Positions 49,790 to 57,800 of a DNA stretch of 64,000 nucleotides are shown here, piece after piece. This stretch comes from Cellulomonas sp. PhB143 (lineage in GTDB: Bacteria; Actinomycetota; Actinomycetes; Actinomycetales; Cellulomonadaceae), in the NCBI RefSeq assembly GCF_003752595.1, contig NZ_RKIJ01000002.1, positions 25,036 through 89,035 of the forward strand, written 5' to 3'. The position numbers were made by a program, and so were the translations under genes. The notes beneath the pieces were generated by a model. It was not told where the DNA came from, searched no databases, and worked only from the letters and a program-made list of their open reading frames with translations. Position 1 is the first letter of the stretch. Each line of letters begins with the position of its first letter.

Positions 49790-49815
49790 GAATACAGCGC
49801 CGGTGCAGTGCACCG
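49790..49815 (-). promoter_or_regulatory. Promoter region of the wecB operon with palindrome
   Basis: CGGTGCA-G-TGCACCG (49801-49815), a 7-bp dyad around one central base, lies just upstream of TGTATT (minus strand, about 49797-49792), a plausible -10. A protein bound there would cover the -35 region. The rest of 49816-50022 shows no gene or clear signal. Confidence 0.45.
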
Positions 49816-50022
49816 ACACCCGACGGGTCCGCCCCTGGCGTTGCGCGTGGGGCTGTGCGGGGCCGCAGACGTCCGACGCGCACGCACCGCGGAGCGAGGC
49901 TCGAGCGGCGGGGGTCCCGGACGACGGACGCGCAGACGGTTCGTCGTTGCCCCCAGCATAGATCTGCTGTCTGGGCACCGGCTGGGCGCCCGCTCGGAGC
50001 TTCCGGGGCGCAGGGCGCACGC

Positions 50023-50835
50023 CTACCGCGCGCTGTCCGGGCCGTCGGGGCGCTCGTCCGTGCCGTCGGCGCCGCCGCCGGACGTCGGGCTCGGCGCGCC
50101 GAGCGCACCGCCCCGCGAGCGCCGCACCAGCAGCACGACGACGGCGCCCACCACCGCGAGCCCGACCACGACCGCGAGCACCAGCGGGACGGGCGAGCCG
50201 GCCGCGTCGTCGTCGGCGGCGTCGGCCGCGTCCTGGGCGGTGCCCGACGACGGGTCTCGGGTCGCGACGAGCCCGTTGTCCCCGGCGGCGGACGGGTCGC
50301 CCGCGCCGTCGCCGTCGCTCGCGGCCTCGCCGGCGCCCGCCGAGGCCGACGGGTCGGCGCCGTCGTCCGCCGATCCGCCGCCCGACGCCCCGCCCGCGCC
50401 GTCGGAGGGCTCGGCCACCGCCCCGACGGACTCGGTCGGGGCGCTCGTCGCGAGGGCGATCGTGAAGGCGAACGTCCCGTCGACCGGGTGGCCGTCGGCG
50501 GACGCGATGCGCCAGTCGACCGTGTAGTCGCCGCCGGGCAGGTTCGGCCGCAGCGTCTGCACGACGTCGCGGCCGTCGACCGTGGCGTCGCCCGCCGTCA
50601 CCTCGCCGTCGGGACCCTCGACGACGACCGTCGGCGAGACGTCGAGCATGTCCTCGTCGAAGGTGAGCGTGACGTCCGTCGGCGCCACGTCGAGCACGTC
50701 GCCCTCCCCCGGGTCCGTGGAGACCAGCTGCCCGTGGGCCTCGGCCGGCCCCGCGGCACCCAGCAGGAGCAGTCCCGCGAACGAGAGCGTGCTCAGGGCG
50801 GCGAGGGCGCGGCGGCGATGCGGCGACGTGCGCAT
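50023..50835 (-). CDS. CopC-domain copper-binding protein with C-terminal membrane anchor
   Basis: A 270-residue exported protein. After the signal peptide (cleavage near GPAEA, about residue 33) the mature chain begins HGQLVSTDPGEGDVL, where the N-terminal His is the usual CopC Cu(II) ligand. The beta-sandwich follows (LTFDEDMLDVSPTVVVEG, DYTVDWRIASADGHPVDGTF) with further ligands Asp and His in SADGH. A ~90-residue Ala/Gly/Asp-rich linker leads to a single helix (VPLVLAVVVGLAVVGAVVVLL) and a basic tail. It probably binds copper outside the membrane. It lies far from csoR-copA; AAGGAG precedes the ATG. Confidence 0.9.
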   Translation of the reverse strand: MRTSPHRRRALAALSTLSFAGLLLLGAAGPAEAHGQLVSTDPGEGDVLDVAPTDVTLTFDEDMLDVSPTVVVEGPDGEVTAGDATVDGRDVVQTLRPNLPGGDYTVDWRIASADGHPVDGTFAFTIALATSAPTESVGAVAEPSDGAGGASGGGSADDGADPSASAGAGEAASDGDGAGDPSAAGDNGLVATRDPSSGTAQDAADAADDDAAGSPVPLVLAVVVGLAVVGAVVVLLVRRSRGGALGAPSPTSGGGADGTDERPDGPDSAR

Positions 50836-50917
50836 GGGACTCCTTGTGCGGGGGCGGCGGTGCCCGGACCTGCGGTGAGCGGTTCTGCGATGACCGCGGC
50901 CAGCCTAGGCCGCCGGG

Positions 50918-51271
50918 TCAGGCGGCGCAGCCGACGCAGCGGCGCGCCGTCGGTCGCGCCGTGAGCCGCGCCGCGGGGATCTCGGCGCCGCAGGCCTCGC
51001 ACACCCCGAACGCGCCGTCTGCCTGCCGCGCGAGCGCGGCGTCGATCTCGGCCACCCGCGCCGTCGCCGCGCGGGCCAGGGTCTCGGCCTGCGCGCGCTC
51101 GAAGGCGATCGTCGCGCCGTCGGGGTCGTGCTCGTCGTCCGCGTTCGAGCCCCGGGCCGCATCGACCATGTCGGTGACGTCGGCGCGCAGGCCCGCGGCG
51201 CGGGCGACGGCCTCGGCGCGGGCCGCGCGGAGGCGGTCGGGGACGTCGTCGGGCACGAAGGATGCGGGCAC
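50918..51271 (-). CDS. TraR/DksA-type zinc-finger protein
   Basis: A 117-residue protein with a helical coiled-coil-like N-terminal part (LRAARAEAVARAAGLRADV, FERAQAETLARAATARVAEI) and a C-terminal C4 zinc finger (VCEACGAEIPAARL...RRCVGC). DksA/TraR proteins bind the RNA polymerase secondary channel; in Actinobacteria many short members have unproven roles. The start is weakly defined. Nothing nearby suggests a specific partner. Confidence 0.88.
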   Translation of the reverse strand: MPASFVPDDVPDRLRAARAEAVARAAGLRADVTDMVDAARGSNADDEHDPDGATIAFERAQAETLARAATARVAEIDAALARQADGAFGVCEACGAEIPAARLTARPTARRCVGCAA

Positions 51272-51366
51272 ACGAGGTCAACACCGGGCGGGCCGCGCAT
51301 CATCCGCGACCGCTCTCACCCGACGCCCGGGTGTCGGCGCAGGTCGGAGGGTGGAAAGGTAGCGGC

Positions 51367-52257
51367 ATGAGCACCGTGATCACCTATGCCGCGTTCGGCG
51401 GGCCGGACGTCCTGCAGGTCGAGCAGGAGGACGTCCCCGAGCCCGGCCCCGGGCAGGTCGTCGTCGCCAACCGCGCCGTCGGCGTGAACCCGGCCGACTG
51501 GAAGGTGCTCGCGGGCGCGTTCGGGGAGCGGGAGCTGCCCGCGACCCTCGGGTTCGAGGCCGCCGGCGTCGTCACCGCCGTCGGCGAGGGCGTCGAGTCG
51601 CCCGAGGTGGGCGACGAGGTGATCTGGCACGGGGACGGCGCGCAGCGCGAGCACGCCGCGGTCGACGCGGCGCACACCGTGCCCAAGCCCGCCGCCCTCA
51701 CGTGGGCGCAGGCCGCGGTCCTCCCGGTCGCGGCGGCGAGCGCGTTCTCGGCGCTGGTGCAGGTCGACGTCGGGCCGCAGGACACCGTGCTGGTGCACGG
51801 CGCGTCCGGCGGCGTCGGCTCCGCCGCGGTGCAGATCGCCCTCGCGCTGGGCGCGCAGGTGGTCGGCACGGCCTCGGAGGCGAATCACGACTACCTGCGC
51901 GGGCTCGGCGCGCAGCCGGTGGCGTACGGGGACGGGCTGGTCGAGGCGGTCCGCGGTCTCGGCGGGGTGACGGCCGTCGTCGACGCCGCGGGGACGGCCG
52001 AGTCCGTCGCCGCGACGGTCGCGCTGCTCGACGACGTCTCCCGCGCCGTCGCCGTCGCGCACAGCGACGCGGCGCAGGAGGCGGGCATCGCGGTCAAGCG
52101 GGACCAGAAGGGCGCCCTGGCAGAGGTCGTGGCGCTCGCGGAGTCCGGCCGCCTGGCCGCCGAGATCGCCGAGCGCTTCCCGCTCACGGAGGCGGCCGCG
52201 GCGCTCGCCCTCGTCCAGGAGGGCCACACCCGCGGCAAGGTCGTGCTGACGGTCTGA
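51367..52257 (+). CDS. NADPH:quinone oxidoreductase-like MDR protein
   Basis: A 296-residue zinc-free medium-chain dehydrogenase/reductase. It starts MSTVITYAAFGGPDVLQVEQ in pattern, with GVNPADWKVLAG, GFEAAGVVTAVGEGVE, the NADPH motif VHGASGGVGSAAVQIALALG (GGVGSAA core) and DAAGTAESV. Similar proteins reduce quinones or enones. It is slightly short for the family (about 310-330). GGAAAGG precedes the ATG. Monocistronic; a family A repeat hairpin follows as probable terminator. Confidence 0.9.
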   Translation: MSTVITYAAFGGPDVLQVEQEDVPEPGPGQVVVANRAVGVNPADWKVLAGAFGERELPATLGFEAAGVVTAVGEGVESPEVGDEVIWHGDGAQREHAAVDAAHTVPKPAALTWAQAAVLPVAAASAFSALVQVDVGPQDTVLVHGASGGVGSAAVQIALALGAQVVGTASEANHDYLRGLGAQPVAYGDGLVEAVRGLGGVTAVVDAAGTAESVAATVALLDDVSRAVAVAHSDAAQEAGIAVKRDQKGALAEVVALAESGRLAAEIAERFPLTEAAAALALVQEGHTRGKVVLTV

Positions 52258-52270
52258 CGCGGCCGGTCCC

Positions 52271-52340
52271 CCACCGCCGAGCGCGTCATCCGTCGGCCGA
52301 GAACGGTCTGCGGACCCACGGATGACGCGCTCGGCGGTGG
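52271..52340. repeat. Family A palindromic repeat, single hairpin copy
   Basis: CCACCGCCGAGCGCGTCATC (52271-52290 and on) pairs with CCACGGATGACGCGCTCGGC onward (52316-52340), giving arms of about 24 bp around a 19-base loop. It is the same family as 8331-8570 and 54796-54860, and lies between two same-strand genes. Confidence 0.8.
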
Positions 52341-52373
52341 TACGGGCCCGGCAGGACCGAGAGAGGGGACGCG

Positions 52374-52805
52374 GTGGTGCACCCGCAGATGTTCGACGAC
52401 GACGACCCGCTGCTCGCGCGCGTGCGGGAGCTGTGCCTGGCGTTCCCCGAGGCGTACGAGAAGATCGCCCACGGGCGCCCCTGCTTCCACTCCCGTGCGA
52501 TGTTCGCGGTCTACGGCGGCTCCGTGAAGAACGCCGTCCCGGGCGGGCCGATGGAGCGCCACCCGCGCGCGCTGCTCGTCAAGGTTCCGGCGGAGGACCG
52601 TGAGGCGCTCGCGCAGGACCCGCGGTTCTTCCACCCCGCCTACCTCGGTCCGCACGGCTGGGCCGGCCTTGACCTCGACGGCCCGCCGACCGACCCGCAG
52701 GAGCTCGCCGAGCTCGTGGACGCGAGCTACCGCGAGGTCTGCGGACCGCGGCTCGTGCGGCTGCTGGACGAGCAGGGTTCCCCCGCGGCGGGCGGCGGCG
52801 CCTGA
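52374..52805 (+). CDS. MmcQ/YjbR-family protein
   Basis: A 143-residue protein of the YjbR (DUF1801-related, CyaY-like fold) family, recognised by LCLAFPEAYEKIAHGRPCFH, FAVYGGSV, ALLVKVPAEDREALAQDPRF and FHPAYLGPHGWAGLDLDG. Members are sometimes called DNA-binding but no activity is established. The GTG start follows GAGAGGGG. Its last 79 bases overlap, antisense, the 3' end of the convergent MFS gene, which is unusual. Confidence 0.85.
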   Translation: MVHPQMFDDDDPLLARVRELCLAFPEAYEKIAHGRPCFHSRAMFAVYGGSVKNAVPGGPMERHPRALLVKVPAEDREALAQDPRFFHPAYLGPHGWAGLDLDGPPTDPQELAELVDASYREVCGPRLVRLLDEQGSPAAGGGA

Positions 52806-54100
52806 GCGGGCCCCGAGACCCGGAGCCCGACCATCGCGAGCGACCCCAGCACGAGGACCGCCGCGGCCGCGGCGAGCCCCACGGCGACGGACGTCGACCC
52901 CGCCAGCGCGCCGATGCCGAGGCTCGCCCCGACGCCCCCGAGCTGGAGGGCCATGGAGTTCACGGACAGGATGGTGGCGCGCTCGCGTGACGCCACCGCC
53001 TCGTGCGTCAGCTCGTCGAGCAGCGGACCGCCCATGCCCAGGAACAGGTAGAAGGCCACGAAGGCAGCGGCCGCGACGCCGAGCACGGGCACCCCCACCG
53101 CCGCGAGCGCCCCGGCGGACAGGACTGCCGTCAGGAGGATGCCCCGCGACGACCCGCGCGCGAGGCGGGCGACCCCCGGCGCCAGCGCTGCGCCGGCGGC
53201 GGAGCCGAAGAAGCCGAGCGTCACCAGGACGGCGTAGGGCGCGGCGGCCGCGGACTCCCCGCCGAGCATGGCGGCGAACGAGTTCGGCGCCAGCAGCTCG
53301 ACCGACGCCAGGGCGACGCCGAACGCCACCGTGAAGGCGACGATCCGCCGCAGCACGGGGCGGCGCACGGCGATCGCGGCGCCGTGCGCGACGGTCCGCG
53401 GGACGTCCGCGACGACGTCGCGCAGGCTCGGGCGCCGCTCGCGCGGCGGGTCCGTCACCCACAGGAGCAGCACGACGAGGTGCACCACGCCGAAGACCGC
53501 GGCCAGGAGGAACGGGGTCGAGAGGGCGATGAGCGCGGCACCGTGGGTGGGCAGGGGCGAGACCGCGACGATCCCGCCACCCGCGAGCGCGCCGACACCC
53601 AGGCCCAGAGCCTCGGCGGCCGAAGCCCGGGAGAGCCCCGGCTTGAGGTCCGCGTGCGGGTCGACGGCGTGCACCGCGTCGACGTACCAGGCCTGCAGCG
53701 GACCCGAGTCCAGCGCTCGGGCGGCGCCGAAGACCGCGTAGGCGACGCCGAGCGCGAGCGCCGTCGTCCCCGAGGCCAGCAGCAGGAGGGCGACCAGCGT
53801 CATGGCCGAGGACGCGGCCAGCACGGGCCGCCGCCCGACCACGTCCGCGAGCCCTCCGGTCGGCAGCTCCAGAGCGACCGTGACGATGCTGTAGAGCGCC
53901 CCGAGCAGGCCGACGGTCGCGAGGTCGAGGCCGCGCTCGCGCATGAGGAGCACCATGACCGGCACGACGACGCCGGTCGGGAACCAGCGCAGCGCCGTCA
54001 GGACGACGAAGCGGCGCCGGGCGCGCAGGAGCGTCCCGTCGCGCGGCCCCACGGGCGGCCCGTCGTACGGACCGGTGTGCTGACGTCTACCGCCGCTCAT
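52727..54100 (-). CDS. MFS transporter, regulated by the upstream ArsR-type gene
   Basis: A 457-residue protein with about 12 hydrophobic helices. The motif-A equivalent is LPTGGLADVVGRRPVLAAS after helix 2, with LRWFPTGVVVPVMVLLMRERG in helix 1 region. The family of small MFS exporters with ELPTG-LAD is common beside HTH regulators. The C-terminal 25 residues (after GLRVSGPAQAPPP) are soluble and encoded in the segment antisense to the YjbR-like gene. The ATG overlaps the stop of the ArsR-type gene. Substrate unknown. Confidence 0.88.
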   Translation of the reverse strand: MSGGRRQHTGPYDGPPVGPRDGTLLRARRRFVVLTALRWFPTGVVVPVMVLLMRERGLDLATVGLLGALYSIVTVALELPTGGLADVVGRRPVLAASSAMTLVALLLLASGTTALALGVAYAVFGAARALDSGPLQAWYVDAVHAVDPHADLKPGLSRASAAEALGLGVGALAGGGIVAVSPLPTHGAALIALSTPFLLAAVFGVVHLVVLLLWVTDPPRERRPSLRDVVADVPRTVAHGAAIAVRRPVLRRIVAFTVAFGVALASVELLAPNSFAAMLGGESAAAAPYAVLVTLGFFGSAAGAALAPGVARLARGSSRGILLTAVLSAGALAAVGVPVLGVAAAAFVAFYLFLGMGGPLLDELTHEAVASRERATILSVNSMALQLGGVGASLGIGALAGSTSVAVGLAAAAAVLVLGSLAMVGLRVSGPAQAPPPAAGEPCSSSSRTSRGPQTSR

Positions 54101-54714
54101 GGCGTCTCGCCGAATGCCGGGCCGCCCGCGCCCCCCGGATAGGCGTAGGCGAAGAACCGGACAAGTCGCGCCGTGTCCGGACGCGCACCGGCGTCCTCGG
54201 CGCGGTCCCGGAACCGGGCGAAGAAGTCGTAGAGCGTCTGCTCGAGCTCGTTCAGCTCGACGGGGGTGAGCCAGGCGACGATGTCGGTCGACCCGGCCGC
54301 GCGACGCCACTCCTGCGGCTCGGCCGCGTCCCCCGCGCGGTAGCGGCGCCAGGACTCGAACCGGAACTCGTCGACGGCGTCGCCGAGCGCCCGCCCCGCG
54401 GCGCGGCCCGACGGGCTGGACTCGTCCCAGCGGATCCCCTCCTCGCGCACCCGCCAGGGGCGCTCGCGCCCCTGGCCACCGCCGGCGGGCCGCACGTGCC
54501 CGTACCGCGCGAGCTGGCGCAGGTGGTACGAGCAGCTCGCGGGCGACTCGCCCAGGCGCTCGGCGCACTGCGTGGCGGTGAGCGGCCCCTCCTGGAGCAG
54601 GTCGATCAGGGCGAACCGCAGCGGGTGGGCGAGGGCGCGCAGCTCCCGCGGGTCCGTGACGTCGCGGACCGGCCAGGGCGGAGCGGCTGCGGGAGCGGTG
54701 CGGTGATCGGCCAT
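54097..54714 (-). CDS. ArsR-type winged-helix transcriptional regulator
   Basis: A 205-residue regulator. The N-terminal HTH is of ArsR/HTH_20 type (LRALAHPLRFALIDLLQEGP, LTATQCAERLGESPASCSYH, LRQLARYGHVRPAGGG with the wing). The C-terminal ~110 residues form an effector or dimerisation part (LNELEQTLYDFFARFRDRAE) found in single-domain regulators of MFS exporters. No metal Cys pairs are seen. ATG 54714 lacks a ribosome site and fits leaderless translation from TACTTT. A nested palindrome overlaps that promoter, so strong autoregulation of this gene and the coupled exporter is expected. Confidence 0.88.
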   Translation of the reverse strand: MADHRTAPAAAPPWPVRDVTDPRELRALAHPLRFALIDLLQEGPLTATQCAERLGESPASCSYHLRQLARYGHVRPAGGGQGRERPWRVREEGIRWDESSPSGRAAGRALGDAVDEFRFESWRRYRAGDAAEPQEWRRAAGSTDIVAWLTPVELNELEQTLYDFFARFRDRAEDAGARPDTARLVRFFAYAYPGGAGGPAFGETP

Positions 54715-54726
54715 GTATTGAAAGTA
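54715..54726 (-). promoter_or_regulatory. Candidate leaderless promoter (-10 TACTTT) of the ArsR-MFS operon
   Basis: On the minus strand TACTTT is followed by CAATAC and the ATG at 54714. The -10 lies within the nested palindrome 54716-54751. Confidence 0.55.
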
Positions 54727-54751
54727 CTCTTTCGAAAGGCCTCTTTCAATA
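54716..54751. promoter_or_regulatory. Nested palindromic operator of the ArsR-MFS operon
   Basis: TATTGAAAG (54716-54724) and CTTTCAATA (54743-54751) are perfect 9-bp arms. Exactly centred between them is CTTTCGAAAG (54729-54738). The result is four GAAAG/CTTTC half-sites with 4-bp gaps over 36 bp, AT-rich in a GC-rich context, covering the promoter and abutting the start codon. Confidence 0.75.
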
Positions 54752-54795
54752 GCTGTCCGGGCCGGGCCCGGACGTACCTGCCCTCGCCCTCGACG

Positions 54796-54860
54796 CACCG
54801 AACGCGCCATCCGTCGGTCCCCGAGGCTCTCGGGGCCGACAGATGACGCGTTCGGCGGTG
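54796..54860. repeat. Family A palindromic repeat, single hairpin copy
   Basis: CACCGAACGCGCCATCCGTCGG (first 20 bases CACCGAACGCGCCATCCGTC) pairs imperfectly with GGCCGACAGATGACGCGTTC onward, around a CCCGAGGCTCTCGGG core. It lies 8 bp past the stop of the LPXTG protein gene, where it could end that transcript. Confidence 0.8.
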
Positions 54861-54867
54861 GGCGGGA

Positions 54868-57800
54868 TCAGAACAGGTCGTCGATCCCTCCCTCGTACCT
54901 GTTGCCGCGGCGGCGGATGGCGAGGAGCAGCATGCCCACGCCGGTCAGCAGCGCCGCGATCAGCCCGGCGTACAGGATGTTCGAGCCCGTCAGCGGGAGG
55001 ATCCCGCCGCCACCCCCGCCACCGCCGCCGCCGCCCGAGAACGTGTTCGTCACGGTGAGGGACACGCTCGCCGCGTCACCGGTCGGGATCTCGAACGCGT
55101 CGGACGTCGGCGTCCCGTCGGCGGGATCGAGCTCCTTGCTCGGCCCGTCGCCCACCTGGATCGCGACCTGCTCGGCGTCGCCGTCGTCGGTCTCCGCGAC
55201 CGTGCAGCTCGCGCCCTGGGGCACGGACGCGTAGGTCGCGGTCCAGTCGGAGCCGTCGGACAGCGTCCGGGTCGCGCCGCCCGGGACGACGACGGCAGTC
55301 TCCTTGCCGTCGACGTCCCACGTGCACGCCAGAGTGACGGTGAACGTGTCGCCGTCGTGCGCCGAGGCGCCGCTGCCGTCGAGCTCCTTGGTGACCACGA
55401 CCTGACCGGTGTCGAACGTGTTGGTCACGACGATCTCGGCCGGGTCCGGGCCGACGGTCGCCTCGCCCGGGTCGCCGCCCTCGACGGACGAGATCACGGT
55501 GCTGCTCGCCCCGCCCGTCTTCGGCTCCGTCACCGTGCACTCGGCGCCGATCGGCAGGCCGTCGTAGGTGGCGACGTCGTCCGCCTCCACCTCCTGGTCC
55601 GCCCCGCCCGGGATGTCGATGTCCTGGCCCTGGAAGGTGCAGTCGAGGTGCACGGTGAACGTGCCGGTGCCGAAGTCGCCCGCCCCGTCACCGTCGACCT
55701 GCTTGGTGACCTCGATCGAGCCGACGTCGAACGTGTTCGTCACCGTGACCACGGCCGGGTCGGCGTCCGTGCCCGGCACCACGACCTGGCCCGGGTCACC
55801 GCCGTCCACGGTCGTCGAGACGGACGACGACGTCGCACCGGCGTCGTCGGTCTCCGTCACCACGCACTCGGCCCCGACGGGCAGGCCGTCGTAGGTCGCG
55901 GGCGAGCCCGGCGTCACCGTGCGGGTCGCCCCGCCCGGGACCGTGATGTCGTCATCCTCGAACGTGCAGGCGAGCGACACCTCGAACGGCGCGGTCACGA
56001 AGTCCGCGGCGTCACCGTCCACGACCTTGTCGACCTCGACCGAACCGGTGTCGAAGGTGTTGGTCACCGTCGTCGTGACCGGGTCCTCGAGCGTGGCGTC
56101 ACCGTCGATCGTCACCGGGTTCGGGTCGATCGTCGAGGACGTCGCGCCGCCGTCGTCCGTCTCCGTGACGGAGCACGAGTCGCCGTCCTGGAGCCCGAAG
56201 TAGACCGCGGGGAAGCCCGGGCCGAACCGCCGGTCTGCGCCGCCGGGGATCGTCTCCACCGGGTCGCCCTGGTTGTCCGTGCACTCGAGGGTCACCGCGT
56301 ACGGCAGGTTCCGGTAGGCGTCGGCCACCGCAGCGAGGTAGTCGGGCAGGTCCTCGACCGTCGTGGGCGGCGGCGGCAGGTCCGGCATGTCCGGGGCGAA
56401 GTCGGCGCCGTCGCCGTCGACCGTCTTCTGCACGACCAGCGGTGCGGTGTCGAACGTGTTCGTCATGTCGACGACCACGGTCGTCGGCGTCTGGTCGTCC
56501 GCCGCCGGCGGCACGGTGATGTCCACCGACGTGCCGTCCACCGCGTCCCCGCCGTCCACCGAGATGGTGGTCGACGAGGCGCCGAAGTCGTCCGTCTCGG
56601 TCAGGGTGCACTCCGAGCCGACCGGCAGGCCGTCATAGGTGACCGTGCCGCCACCGTCGATCTCGCGGGTCGCCCCGCCCGGGATCACGAGGTCCACGTC
56701 CTGGTAGGTGCAGGCGAGCTCGACCTCGAACGGTCCGGGGCCGTAGAGCGCGCCGAGCCCGGCGAGGTCCTTGTTCACCTCGATCGACCCGGTGTCGAAG
56801 GTGTTGGTGATGACGACGTCGGCGACGTCGCCGCTGCCCACGGTCACGGTGCTCGGCACGACGACCGCGCCGGTCGCGCCGGCGTCGTCGGTCTCCGTCA
56901 CCGTGCACTCGGCACCCGTGGGGAGGTTGGAGATCTGCGCGTCGAGCGGGCCCGCGCCGCCGAGGACGACGTCGCTCTCGTACACCGTCCGGGGATCGCC
57001 CGGCCCGTCGCCGTCGTCGTCGTAGGTGCAGACGACGTGCATCGTGAACGGTCCGCCGCCGTAGGCGCCGGCACCGGCGCCGTCGACGACCTTCTGCAGA
57101 GCGATGGCGCCGACGTCGTAGGTGTTGGTCAGCGTGACCGAGTTGGTCGGCTGACCGACGACGTCGCCGGCGAGCGTCAAGGGGGCGGCCACGCCCGGCG
57201 TCACCACGGGCTTGAGCGGCCCGTGCTTGACCGTGACGGTCGTCGAGCTGGCGTTGCCGGTGCCCGTCTCCGTGACGACGCACTCGGCCCCCACCGGCAG
57301 CCCGTCGAACTCGACGGACTCGCCGTCGTTCAGCTCGAACGTCATCGGGTCGTCCGGACCGTAGCCCTCGGCGTAGACCTCCTCGCCGAGGAACGTGCAG
57401 TCCACGGTGCCGTCGAAGGGCCCGAACGTCACGGGTTCGCCGTCCTGGTCGACGGCGTCGGTGACGACCTCCTTGTCGATGACGATGCTCGACAGGTCGT
57501 AGCGGTTGTCCACCACGAGCCGCGTCGGGTTGTCCGGGTCCTCGCTGTCGATCGTCACCGTCGGCGCGATCATCTGCGTCTGGCCGGCGCTGCCGTCCTC
57601 CGTCACTGTGCACTCGGCGCCGTACGGGAGGTCGGGCACGATGGTCGGGGTGCCGGGCGTGACGGTGATCGGAATCGGGTCGAGGTCCGTCTCGACCCAC
57701 GTCCCCACTGCCGACGTGCACTGGACGGTCAGGTCGAACGAGTCGGGTGCATTGTCGGCGCCGTCGCCGGTGACGAGCTTGCTCACCTCGAGCGGGCCCG

